Origin: Lithospermum erythrorhizon
Lineage: Eukaryota; Streptophyta; Magnoliopsida; Boraginales; Boraginaceae
Direction: 5' to 3'
Assembly (NCBI GenBank): GCA_019722365.1
Contig: JADFUC010000218.1
Span: 62,001 to 126,000 of the forward strand
Length of the DNA stretch: 64,000 bases
The notes under the pieces were generated by a model that did no database searches, was not told the DNA's origin, and worked only from the letters and a program-made list of their open reading frames with translations. Shown here one piece after another: positions 1 to 11,345 of the stretch. The position numbers and the translations under genes were made by a program. The stretch's first letter is position 1. Each line of letters begins with the position of its first letter.

Positions 1-1096
1 ATTACAGGCCTCCCACGAGGGCTACTCGGCCGATGATTCTGAGGTATTCTTCCACTACGGTTTGTGCTGTCTTAACTTTGCATCCGTCTACATGTAATGA
101 CATTGATCCCTCTTTTTCTCCTTTTAGGCCGCCTTCACTTCTCGGGCTTTGGTCCCGTACCCGATAGTCGAGGATGCGAGTGAGGCTGGCCCAGGCGCCT
201 CGAGGTGGAAAACGCTAGAGCGGGGAGCTCAGCATGGAGCTGTTTGTAAACTAGCAACTACGCTTGGGACATAGCCGTCTTGGATCGAAATTTGAAGGGC
301 CGAGGCGGAGAGGGCCGATGCGGACAGTCGCCACCTAGCTGGCTGCATCGGGAGAGGGAGGCGGTAGCGCGCCTACTTTCAAGACAACCGCTTGAGATAC
401 GTCGCGTTAATATTCTTTATCCTCCGGACTTAGTTACGTATTTTTCGAGGACAGTCAACGCTCCAATGGCGAGGAGTATAAGCGTGGTACAGCGAGATGA
501 TTGGATAATACCGTTCCACTACTCATAACGAGATCTCCGTCCCTTGGGTTGGGGGTTTGAATTATTTTGTTATGTAATCATGTACTTCCGCCCCTTTTGG
601 GGTTTATTAATATAATTTCCACTTCTCGCTTCCGAACTGCGTTTATCCTTTACTTGACGCTTTGTTTTCCACCAGTTTCTATTTTATGTTTGTTTTGGTA
701 TTTGGTCGCCAGTATTGGTCGGGAACACGACTGACCGCTGTACAAGGGCGGGTTACCGACCGCTTATGGTCGGGGTCCTACCTTAAAAGAGTTTTGTATC
801 CACTGTTTATTCCATTTCGGATCCTCCCATAGGTACTCTCGGCATGGGTGATGTAGACCTCTCACGTTGGGGTGGATTGTACATGGGACATACCCAGCTA
901 ACAAACCTCCTCACTTGTCAATAAAGGGGATTTGGCTCTCTGATCAGTCGGGCGGTAGGATATACTCAAACATATAAATAGATTTACATCAATTTGCTTA
1001 GTTATCGGTGCGATCTAGGCGGTCGAGGCGTAATTGATGCTGCAGCGAACTTATCGAATATTCAAAGGCGGGTTTTTAACTAACCAAGTCTTTTAT
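1..1096. other. Stretch beyond the integrase; probable UTR/LTR of the gypsy remnant
   Basis: No frame gives a recognisable protein. By position it should be the 3' untranslated region and LTR of the minus-strand gypsy remnant. I could not find a convincing LTR edge, and the partner LTR is outside the window or lost. Confidence 0.3.
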
Positions 1097-1521
1097 TCAT
1101 AATAAGGGAAATACAAAAGTGAGCTTGCACGTAGTAGTTACTAAAGTGACATGCGTTCCACGACGCGACACGTCTGGTTCAAGTTTCCGGTTAAATACGT
1201 GAGGCGGCTGGCGACTACTCGGACAAGGTATGGGCCCTCTACTTGGGACTCCGGCTTTCCGGACTCCATGGCGGATGCTATGCAGCTCGGACCCCGCTTT
1301 GTTGTAGTGAGCGCTGCACACCTTGTACCGGGCCATACTTTGTCCACCGCGGCAGCCCTTTTCAACAGGTCCAAGTTGAGCCGCGGCCACTTGCTCATTG
1401 GCAACTGGAATCTAGTATGACTTTTCGAGGCTGTCTTAATTGAATCTACAAAAGCGGCGAGGCGTTGGACCCCATACACCAAACTGGCTTGGGGTCTCGA
1501 GGTGATGGGATTTGGAGTCAT
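1097..1521 (-). pseudogene. Integrase C-terminal fragment of Ty3/gypsy pol
   Basis: The frame from 1521 contains ASLVYGVQRLAAFVDSIKT, matching the (T)PF-SLVYG-EAVLPVEI segment that ends the integrase core in plant gypsy elements. It then has LNLDLLKR, and in an overlapping frame a stretch like AHYNKAGSELHSIRHGVRKA, matching the basic Y-NK-V---F--GDLVL region. The EGPY motif follows near 1240. Frames alternate because of small indels. The core DDE residues upstream (1522-2670) could not be placed with confidence. Confidence 0.6.
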
Positions 1522-2679
1522 CCGGAATGACCATACTTGATGTTGGGAGCTCGTGGTCCCGGTATCCTCCTCCTCACAGGTTCTTGCTGATGTGATTGAA
1601 GATTACCTAGTTAATCACTTCTACCTGTCCATTAGCACGAGGATAGCAATCTGAGGAGGCCGTCCGATGTTATATCCATTTCGAAGCTACCAGTCTTCCA
1701 ATCTCCTACTATAATGACACCCGCTAATAAAAGGTACCAAGCCTGACATGCTAACCATCTCGTAAGGAAGTTGATGAGGAATGATTGCGTACCCTACGAC
1801 ATGAATCGCATCTCGAGAACACATGATCTTGGGCATCAGCACTTTGCTACAGAAGGCCAAATATGCCCGACCCCGCGGGGATCTTACATATCGAGCTTTT
1901 CATTGATATGGGCTTCTGCTTATGCCCCACTGCATCTCACACGCCAACCATCGGCCGCTTCGCCGGGGTGTTACATTTCATTATCACGCAGAAGAAAAGG
2001 ACCTCCGATAGAGAGCCCGTCCAGCGGTGTATACCTCAAGCTACTGCCTACGGATCTTATTAATCACGAGGGGGGATCTCGGGGAGGACTCGGTGCTAAG
2101 GAAATCCATGATCGCTGGTAACACGGCTGGGCGCTCGCCCCCTTATCCTCCAGGGGGATTTATCCATCGCCTCCTTCCGTCCGGAAGGAACTCGTCTGCC
2201 TCATTCCATCGGGGTAGGTTCGGAATTGTCCCATGATACGCCCTGACCAACTCGGACAATCTATTAAGCCTCTTGAGTTAAACTTTCCGAGGGAGCGTGC
2301 TCCATGTGACGAGGATCGGATAGAATGCCAAATTCGAGACTCTGCGCAGATATGCTACCCCGACCTTTCCTTTGCCTGTCAATTTTAAAATCGCCCTTCA
2401 TATGGTCCACCCGACAATTGAGAATCCATCTAATATGGATGTGTTACGCCCCAGCATTTGCTAATGAGAAATATTGGAAGTGATTCATACTCGGCCTGCA
2501 TTGTTCGTGGCGGTGAGAGGCAAATCTTAGGAAAATTACTTTCGATCTTGTAGGCCTCAAGGGACCATACTTGATTCAACGGGCGGGATTGCTCTCGCCG
2601 TCGGCGTCTGGCAACCGAACCCCTACTTCGGCGCTTACCAACTATAAACCAACTTCGGGGCGCCCCTTAAATCCGGCTC

Positions 2680-2960
2680 GGGTGCACTCCGCGTAGTTAT
2701 TTGGGCGCTTGAGCTTTTATACTTCGATTGTAGAAGCGTATCGGAGATCAAACTCACTTTCGGCTATTCGTTTAATGATCGTCTCGGACCCAGGCTAGGG
2801 TTTTTAATATACGCATAGCGATTTGTTCCGTAATCACCTCCACCGGATGCGCCTCAGAATAAGGTTTCAACTTTTGGGCAGCAACAATCAGGGCATATAC
2901 AAACTTCGTTAAGGGAATACACAAATGCAATTTCCTGCATCGCCCGGTGACATGGTACAC
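2680..2960 (-). pseudogene. RNase H fragment of Ty3/gypsy pol
   Basis: The minus frame at 2960-2772 reads IPLTKFVYALIVAAQKLKPY followed by SEAHPVEVITEQ, the connection/RNase H segment that follows RT in plant Tat-type gypsy elements. In another frame just downstream (near 2740-2700) EFDLRYAS is visible, the usual next motif. At least one frameshift lies between them. It sits in the expected place directly after the RT fragment. Confidence 0.7.
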
Positions 2961-3061
2961 GGTTTACGTACCTTTTCTCATCTGAATGAGGACACTATAT
3001 CAACGACTACAAAGCGCCAAATAAAGTTGCAGGATGTCCCCACACTACTTGATCGGTCGAG

Positions 3062-3680
3062 CTAAGCGGTTAGGGAGGTAATATGTACACATGACTCTTT
3101 CAAGACTACCGCTCCGGAGTCCGTTGAACTCCGCTTCCACTTATACGTGTCTTTAAAGAAGGGAAAATTCATGTCCCCAGAGCGTGATATGAACCGGGTC
3201 AAGGCAATAATCCTCCCCATCAGACATTGTACCTCATTTTGTGTTCGTGGACTCTGCATGATCTTGCACCGCCACTATTTTTTTCAGGGTTAGGATCAAT
3301 TCCCCGCTGGCTAATCATGTAGCCAAGGAAATTGCCCGAGGTTACCCCTAAGACACATTTATCTGGAGGTTGGAGCCAAAGGTTGTACTTCCACTTAAGT
3401 TTTTCAAAGTTCTCGGAGGTTCGCACAAGTGATCCTTGCTTCCGACTTTCTTGATAAGCGTATCGTCACGTATATTTCCGTGGTGAGGACAATGGGTGGA
3501 GAACACCTTGTTAACCATTCTACGGTACATGTGGCTCGGTATTATTATTCAGAGTCAGAAGCCCGCGACCTTTCAACAATAGATGTCATACTTTTCGATC
3601 TAAGCAGCGGTCTTCTCCACGTTATACGCGAATATGCGGTGATATCACCGAGAATACGTCTAGGAAATCCTACCATACCG
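3062..3680 (-). pseudogene. Reverse transcriptase fragment of Ty3/gypsy pol
   Basis: Three overlapping minus-strand frames together give a plant gypsy RT palm. In order they are: a degenerate EKTA segment near 3640; MYRRMVNKVF (family: TYQRLVNKVF) at 3530; the catalytic YVDD region near 3465, read as RDDTLIKK; then PDKCVLGVTSGNFLGYMISQ near 3330, and CLMGRIIALTRFISRSGD near 3200. A base appears to be missing right at YVDD, so Y-V and D-D fall in different frames. Another break near 3290 separates the NPEK segment from the LMGR segment. It cannot encode an active enzyme as written. The family assignment is secure; whether each frameshift is biological or a consensus error is open. Confidence 0.85.
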
Positions 3681-5224
3681 CACTTTTCGAGAGGAGTTGA
3701 CCCGGCCTATCAATGTTAGGTAGAGGGTAGCAATCCTTTTAGGCAATCGCTTGGCGTCACGAGGTGAAATGCGTGCACATCCGCCACGTCCATTGGGTTT
3801 TTGGAACTAGCGCGCGTTGGTCAGTATGATGTTGGAAAGCAAGCTCCGGGATTGCATTGCTTGTGACTTAGCCACGCTTCTTGGGGATGGCCTCGCCCTT
3901 CTCTTTTCGAGAAGGTCCGCTTCTTCTACTTGATGAGAGCATAATGTGGATCGTACAACCGGTGAACGCCGCTTCTGGATGCCGAGGCGTATCTTTTTTG
4001 GCTCCACAAAATATCCCGTGAAATAACCCATTCCGTATAAGCAATTATTTTTTTTCATATGAGTTTTTTAGTTTCAGATTTGAGTGTTTGGATAAAGTTA
4101 AAATTTGAATCGAATATGATAATATGGTTAGACGATAATATATTTTGAGAATAGAAATTTAATTTGACACGTGTTCGAGTTATGTTGTTAAGCGAGAAGA
4201 GCGAAATAGTGAACCAACGAGACCTAAACTCCACTTAAATGTTCACCTACCACCAACTAAGTCATAATCCTTATCACCATTTCATCATATCGCTTTCAAA
4301 AATGCTATCTTTTTTTTTTTTTCATAAGGGCGAAATTCCCCATAGCCCCCAAACGCCCGACTTTTTTCTTTTCTTGGTAAAACTTGTTGAATCAGCCCTC
4401 AAATCTTGTTCCCCAAAATTCTGTTCATCAAACGTATGAGTTTTAACCTTCAAATCTCATCATTTTAGGCTATAGTTGACTATTTGTTAGTTTGACTTTT
4501 GTGTTGACTTTTAGATCTTAACTTTATTATGGGATAATGTTATCTAAGTTAAGTTTAGGGGATTTGAGGTGACTTTGAGTGATTATTGGGGTAGAAAGTG
4601 GTGTATGTTGAGGGTTGACTTTGTTCACTTTTCTTGATTAACTTTAATTGTAGTAGGAGGTTAGGGACTTTGATATAGTTATTTGGGAATAGAAGTATTG
4701 GTTTGGATATGGATTGGTAAAAGAGATTGGGTTGAGAGCGTTTGGGGAAAGTTCGTATAGTAGTTAGTGTTTGTGGAGGTTGTATTTAATGGTTTAATTA
4801 GTTGGCGATTGATTGTTGGATTGGTTGGAATGTGATTAAAGTGTTATTGTTGGGGTAATAAAGTGATGACCGAATATCGGGATTTATGAAGTTGATAATT
4901 AGAATGTAGTTACGTTTGAATTTTAGAAGTGTATACTAATCTTGGGGATAGGATGATTGCTAAGGGTAGCAAATTTGAATTGTGAGACGTGGTATAATAC
5001 TCGGGGTTTATATAGATGTTAAGAGAGGTTATTCTACGGAATGTGTTATAATGTATAATTTCTTTACAGATAGGAGTTGAGCCAGGACCTAGCGAGGACT
5101 ACCTAGGTTATCATTCTTGTTTTGGCTCGGGGTGATCTGAGTCTCACGATGAGAACTCTTCGTATATATTACGTTTATATATTTTTGCATCTATTTTTGT
5201 CCATGGGACTATTTTGACATGTGT

Positions 5225-5460
5225 ATTGAGTGATTATGATTCATGTTATGAGATAGTTGTGATTATGATTCATATTATGAGATAGTTGTGATTATGATTC
5301 ATATTATGAGATAGTTGTGATTATGATTCATATTGTATGAGGTAGTTGTGATTATATGATTCATATTATGAGATACTTGTGATTATGTAGTATTATGAGA
5401 TAGTTGTGATTATGATTCATATGATGAGGTAGTTGAGATTATGATTCGTATTATAATATT
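5225..5460. repeat. Tandem array of about 29 bp inside the solo LTR
   Basis: About eight copies of a unit built on GTGATTATGATTCATATTAT plus GAGATAGTT, with small indels in later copies (for example a shortened unit near 5385). It lies mid-LTR, after the AGGAGTTGAG segment at 5073 that is shared with the LTR at 28678. Confidence 0.9.
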
Positions 5461-5707
5461 GTGAGGTGGTTTATTATTGGTTATACCACGTGTATTTGAT
5501 ATTATTACTTGTCTTTGCATGTGGCTATGTGATGTGTGTTGTGGCATAGCCAATGTCATTATTAAGGTTTATTTTGATTGTTTGGCCCTGTTGTGGGCGG
5601 TGGTGACCCGACCGGGAGGTTTGGTGTGGTATACATATTAAATTAGGTAGCCCGTGGATTCGGGAGGTTTGGTGTGATATGCATATTGGGGGGTAGCACT
5701 TGGTCGG

Positions 5708-5870
5708 AGGATGGAGGTGGAGACTAAATCACAGTTTATTGTGGAGGTGGATTCTCGTATGTGTATTATTTGTGGAGGTGGATTCCTCGTTTGTTGGTTA
5801 TTTGTGGAGGTGGATTCTGTTTGTTTTATCATTTGTGGAGATGGATTCCTCATTTGTTTACTATTTATGA
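5708..5870. repeat. Short tandem array, units of 36-39 bp
   Basis: Four to five copies of a unit with the core TTTGTGGAGGTGGATTC followed by a T-rich spacer. Just before it (5645-5700) is a GGGAGGTTTGGTGTG segment that is also found, in three tandem copies, at 47.7-47.8 kb. This supports a common origin of the two LTRs. Confidence 0.8.
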
Positions 5871-6570
5871 TTCCCTCGTTTGATTACTTTGTGTGTTGAG
5901 GCAGTTCCTTAAATGAATATGCATTGTTGATGGTTATAAGCTTAGTATAGTATTATGTGATATCCTATAAAGAGGACTCACATGTGATTTGTGGGTGATT
6001 ATTACACGGTGTAAAACTTGGATTTAATGTATATCCATATGTTATATATATAAGCATGTGATTATATGTGATTGGGTAAAATACGTGGTATTTGTATTCA
6101 CTCGACTTAGATTTGACTCCATTTTCTCATGGGCATTTATGCCTAGGTCTCTAGGAGCGATCGTTGAGGTGGCTGAGGATCTATATTGCAGAGCTGTGTG
6201 AAGATCATAGGTGAGGCGGTGGTGGCATAGGAAGTCCTCATCAGTCATTCCCTTTTTGTTGTCGACTTGTATATTTCTAGACTTGTGTGTTGTATTTATT
6301 AGGAGAATTAAGTTTGTCATCTTTCCCCATATATTGTATTTTGGATTTCTTGTGTATCCTTGGGTTGTATTATTCAGGTGGATTTGTGATGCACCCATTG
6401 TCTTTTGTTTTGTTGGATCAATGTTGTTGGAACACCGCGATGGAAGAGTTTTAATAACAATGTCGGTGGTCATATTTGATTTATTGTATCCATCGTTGGT
6501 GACTACGGTGTCTGAGGGTTGTTAATGATCTTAACCTGTGACGGCCACGACTTGGGGTGGAGTCGTTACC

Positions 6571-8760
6571 TCCCAGATACTCCTTGAGGACTCGGACAAG
6601 CATGGCGTTGTGCTTTGCCCCAGTGTAGTTCCTATTTTAAAGATCTTCGCGGTTCCTCGATCGAGCGGGATATTCAGTTTAGTAAATGCGGCCGCCACTC
6701 TTGGGACTTCTTCTGCGGGACCTCGAGGTTTGCACACGTTCCGGTCTCACCAATTTTCGGGCCCACTAGGGACTGGCTCACCACCTCCATCATGCCTTTA
6801 TGTCGCTTGGTGGGCCGAGATAACATCCTCGTGCTTTTAAATGCAGTTTCCCTGTGTCTACTCCAGTCACATCTGTGTTAGGAACTTAAATGCTTGAAGT
6901 GTATGACGGACACCACCTCCTCAAGCTGACAATGCTGGTCGGCGATGATCCCGTTATTGGCGCCGTCAATATGTATCTGATAGTAAACTCTACCATCTTC
7001 GCGGCTTTATTGCGGTTCCTCTCATTATAACCGTAGAGGTTTGAAACCCCGAGGGGACTCGGCTGCGTGCACATCAAATCCACGCCTGATGGATTGGAGA
7101 CCAAAGCCGTCCACGCCCGGCTCATCCCAACTTGAGATAGCCATCGAGAAACCTGAGAGGATGTCTACTCCGGCTTTCAGTATCCACTGGCATCCGTCCT
7201 ACTTTGAAGTTTGCTGCTCATTGCCCGGTGATAACCAACGGATCTCACGAGGCGGCTATATCCCCACCGAAATCCTTCTGGAGAAGGGGATGTTTGGGGA
7301 AACTTCGGGGAGTGCCCTGGAATTACGCATATATGTCCCTCTTGGCATATGCCCGTCCTTGCGCTTCCGGAATCTCCTCCTCAGCTCTGCGGGGAAGTGG
7401 CGTTGACTCTCCTTGCCAAGAGCGGTATCGCCTCAAAACCGCAAAGATGCCCGGGCGTCGGTTCAAGCGTTGGTCTCATATGGGCCATTACCCTTCAAGC
7501 GCCTTGCTTTGGGTAGGGCTTTTTCTATCTCTATCTTCCAAGTGTCGACAGTCGTCGGTATGGTTTCCATGATTTTTATGGTAATGGCATAATTTTCTCA
7601 TATCCTAAATATTATGTAGGTCTTTTTACCCAACTGATGGCCGTATAAGCGGCAGAGCCGCACAATCCTCAATCTCCAAGAATACATTCCCGGCTGAGGT
7701 CTTCAGAGGGCTCAAGTATTCTATTTTCCTCTCTTTCACCTCCACTCCACTTTCGGATCCCTTGAAGGTGAGAGAGCTGTGCTGCTTGGTAGGTCGGCGC
7801 GAGTAGGCCTGTCGAGTGCGGATCACATCCAAAGTAATTCGCCACGGGCATAGGGCTTTGGCGCGATTATAATCCACGATTGCTTCCACTTTACCCTCCT
7901 CAGTCCTTCCTGCAGCTACCGATCCGTATATATTTTTAGGCCCACGTTTATTGACCTGCTGAATCGAGAACATGCATTTGAGGGAGTGACTCATTAAACT
8001 TCACTGCTGCCAGGCCACTCCACAAAAAGGCAATCACATTAATTTTCCAATTGGCCCAATTATCAAATGAAACTCCGTCTAGAACCGCTCTACGGTCAAG
8101 GAGGGTCATCCCATGTTGAGTCACGTATTCATTCCACGGAGACGGTTGTCGTTACTCCGTTTGTTTCCGTAGTAGTGAGTTGAAATGAGTGGTGGTGACT
8201 TCCTACATAATCTTGAGTCTCCCATTTGGTCGTCAATAATGATGCAGTTCGGGTTTCGGTGGTGGGCGGATGCAAAATTCTTCCAAGTTAAGCTTTTTGA
8301 GGTATTAGTCCAAATGGGGATTCCTGATACAAAGGACCGGTTGCCCGATTGAAATATTCCGGCAGTGAGTTAGTAAAGTATTGAAAGAGTTTTAATTTAA
8401 AGAAAGAGAGAATTTGGTATCCAAAGTGAACTTACTTGATTTGTCCTCGGAGTTTACCTTTTATAGTCTCATGGACCATTACTTTGGGCGAGCCTTGATG
8501 GTTCGCTTTATTACCAGGGTAATAATAATGCAGCTCGTTAAGTGGTGGGAGTAATTATGACCTTAATTAAGCGAATCATGCCGTTAATCTCGGCGGTTCT
8601 TCTCACCTGTACCGGCTGGGTTGCTTAACTTGTCTGCTTGGGCTTTGCGGCTTTAGCCCTTTCGTGTGAATCCCGAGACCCGTTGCTCGGTGCCTTGCGC
8701 CTAATCCATTTCGGAGGGCAGTGCGTGGTCCATTCTTGGATCAGCGTATTTATTTATGGG
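6571..8760 (-). mobile_element. Decayed gypsy-type remnant, continuation or second copy
   Basis: A GC-richer stretch resumes right after the solo LTR. Minus frames include TALVSNPSG and a following P-S-P-L-GV segment near 7120-7000. These resemble the archaeal-type RNase H of plant Tat elements (family: W-L-VDGASNPSG, then TSPEG). The minus frame 7994-7626 is open for 122 codons but has no motif I can name. If the RNase H reading is right, its position upstream of the RT at 3.4 kb means two gypsy copies are involved, or a rearranged one. Confidence 0.4.
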
Positions 8761-10388
8761 ATTATGTCGGGCGGGGTTGAGATGTAATCAAAGAAAAAAA
8801 AATGGTGAATGTTTATTTTAGTCCGTATACTTTAGTCGCTATACTTTAGTCTATTAGGGACAAACTAGTCATTTAGTGTAATATAGTAAGAATTCATATT
8901 GTATTTTAGGGGTAATATAATTAATTTTACTTCTATTTTAGTTTAAATTAGATCTGGGGGGAATTCGAGAGTCTCTATGAAAAAAGAAAGTTTGCAGACT
9001 TTGCCGAGGACAAGAAGTCTTAGACAAGATAAATAGTCTGAGAATTCGCTTAGAAAATTACATGATAATTCAGGGAGGTCTCGGCCAATAAGTCTTATAA
9101 AAAATTATTTGATAGCATAATACATTAATATATTTAAATGGGTTGTTTTTTTATGTTATTATTGACGTCATTAATTTTTTATAATTACCAATTTAATATT
9201 TAATATTATTTATTAATTTTAATAATTAAATTGTAAATAAAAATAATTAGTTAAAAATCCATTAAATGTTAAGGTGTTTATATAGAAGAGTATAATAGTC
9301 AATAAACTATTTGATTTAATGTTAAAGGACCTTATTGACATATAAGATAAAATTTAGGGACCCAAAGTGGTAATACAAAAAATTGAGAGATGTGTTAAGT
9401 TCATCATCGGCCTGCTTTCGGCTACAGGTCTTGTATTTTATTCCAATAAAAGAGTGGACCAATATTGTGTATGGTTGTAAGGTGGAAAGAAGATAGTTTG
9501 GGTGTAGATTTTGTAGGTTAAAGGCTGGGAATAAAGTTTAATAATTTAGGGTAATTTTTAAAATTTTGAGAACTAAAATATAATGACACTAAATTTGTCT
9601 TTTACTATACTTTAGATCGACATTTAAAAATTTTGAGATGGACGTTTAGAAGTCACATATAAAATGGAACTAACTAGAAAATAATAGGCTAAATTTTAAA
9701 CAGGCTTATGAACAAAAAATAACCCAACCGGCCCAACCCAACAAGGCCCAGTCCAATGTTGAACGAAAATACGAGTTAGTTGTGTTAATGGGTAGGATTT
9801 GGGTTGAGTAGTCAAAATCCCAAAAAAATTGGGTTGGGTTTGGGTTTAAACTATTGAAACCCGAAGAAACCTGAGAAAACATATTAATTTACATTTATAA
9901 AATTATACTTAAATTTTTTTCATTTGTTACGAAAATACTTCACATAAATGCAACCATACAACCATAATATTTTAAATAATACTTAGTTCTTGAATTGTTA
10001 TTGTCTTTACACAATTTTGAATGAGTTGTTAATTGTCTTTACACAATTTTTAATAATCTTATTATTTTTTTAACTCGAATACAATCATTATTTTTTTGTT
10101 ATCTGAACTAATTTGATATTTCCTTTAATTTATTTTAATAAATTTTCTACTTATTTCACATATAATAAGGAATGTCACTTGGTCTTAAAAAACAAATGCT
10201 ATGCACATTGAAAGTACAAAAGTCATTAAAGGGAGTATTATGCATGATGTGTAAGCTTAAGAATGCATTGAAAAAACCATAAACACTTGGAGAGAGAATC
10301 ATAAATACATATGTATTGCAAGATGCTAAAAGTACCTTTAAACACCAAAATGACATCATTTGAATAAAGAGTGGAGTACTAAGAAGTA
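8761..10388. other. AT-rich intergenic stretch
   Basis: No coding frame of note. At 8812-8880 there is a PyTATACTTTAGT-type repeated phrase followed by GGGACAAACTAGTC, similar in wording to 48955-49085. Near 9725-9850 alternating GGCCCAACCC and GGGTTGGGTTTGGG phrases pair as an imperfect inverted repeat, possibly an old terminal-repeat element. Nothing else can be supported. Confidence 0.5.
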
Positions 10389-10632
10389 CTCCCTCCGTCC
10401 CAATTTATTTGATCATGTAGTAAAATATTTCCTTTATTTTTTATTTGATCATATAGGAATTCAATACAACTTTAGTTTGATCTTTCAACTTTCATCCCTT
10501 AATAAAGTACTTTTTATTTTCATGATTAATTAATGTATTTTTTTGATAAAGTACATTTTTAGGGTATATTAGGAATATTAATCAACCCCTTAATACCTCC
10601 ATAATAAAGTAAATTGGAACGGACGGACGGAG
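10389..10632. mobile_element. Stowaway-type MITE (Tc1/mariner)
   Basis: The left end CTCCCTCCGTCCCAATTTAT and the right end AAATTGGAACGGACGGACGG-AG are imperfect inverted repeats with the classic Stowaway sequence CTCCCTCCGTCC. The dinucleotide TA flanks both ends (10387-10388 and 10633-10634), the expected target duplication. At about 244 bp, AT-rich and without an ORF, it fits a non-autonomous copy moved by a mariner transposase in trans. Confidence 0.92.
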
Positions 10633-10634
10633 TA

Positions 10635-11340
10635 TATTAAAGAAAAAATTGGAGGGAGTATATCATTTTAAACATTAAAATTATTGGGTCGGGGCAGCGG
10701 GTCAAATGTTTCTTGCGTCGCGTTTGAATCCAATTTTTCAACCAGAAATATATTGGGTTGAGTTTTGTTTTGGTCAAAAACCCACCCAATCCAACCCATG
10801 TACACCCCTACTTTTGAACATTTTAATGAGGCATCTGATGGCTCTTTTGGCACCTGAAGTTTCAAAAAATGTGGCACTTTTCCAACAAAATAATTATTAC
10901 GAGGGGTAATTTCGTCAAATAACTATCATTATATTTCATGAAAGTTCAAGTACCACTAACTATCAATCCTATCATCTACCAAACCCATCATATCCCACCC
11001 CCAACACCCAAACACCCTCCCTTCCCCAATTATAATTGATAATATTCAATCCACATCACCAACTGATCCAACCCTCGGCAACAACATTAGTAACATATTA
11101 TAACATCTAACACCAAGCCTAAAATCCTCATTATCACCACCAAAACATTTCTAATCTTTTAATACGTCCAACATAAAGAAACCATCTTGGGGGCTCATAA
11201 TCCTCCAACATAATGAAACGACACTCCCTTAAACCAGACGAAGGGGCTACACTTGGTGAAGCCATTGATCTAGCAAGAAAAGCTTTCGAGATAATGTGAA
11301 TACGTTTTCACCTCCAAAACAAGCATACCAATTTAGAAAG
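10635..11340. other. Intergenic stretch with a possible hAT-like end
   Basis: At 10684-10812 GGGTCGGGGC and later CCAACCCATGTACACCCCTAC occur. The latter resembles the outer end of plant hAT-type small elements, whose TIR begins with a GGGGTGTACATG-like sequence. A matching left end was not found, so this is only a hint. The rest (10813-11340) has no recognisable gene. Confidence 0.3.
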
Positions 11341-11345
11341 TGGAA

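Larger units (their letters stand above)
1..4018 (-). mobile_element. Decayed Ty3/gypsy retrotransposon, pol part (Tat-like)
   Basis: Minus-strand reading gives reverse transcriptase (about 3680-3062), RNase H (about 2960-2680) and the integrase C-terminal region (1521-1097) in the pol order of Ty3/gypsy elements. All frames are broken by small indels, so no ORF exceeds about 130 codons. RNase H and integrase wording is closest to what I know of the plant Tat/Ogre branch, but the lineage call is an inference. The element is interrupted at 4018/4019 by a solo LTR; the minus-strand remnant beyond it (6571-8760) may be the same or a second gypsy copy. Base composition is clearly more GC-rich than the flanking DNA. 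Confidence 0.7.
4019..6570 (+). mobile_element. Solo LTR, about 2.55 kb, inserted in the gypsy remnant
   Basis: It begins TGAAATAACCCATTCC and ends GGTGGAGTCGTTAC(C). This is the same end pattern as the LTRs at 30110 (TGTAATAACCC...GTCGTTACA) and at 28678/48637. The five bases before it are TCCCG (4014-4018) and the five after it TCCCA (6571-6575), a near-perfect target duplication. No internal coding region is present, so it is a solo LTR. It contains several GTTGACTTT blocks, a 29-bp tandem array and a second short array (listed separately). The gene-like stretches inside it are chance frames. Confidence 0.7.

Noticed and set aside
7041..7572. Overlapping plus-strand ORFs of about 120 codons
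   Set aside because: Opposite to a minus-strand gypsy remnant; no recognisable motif.
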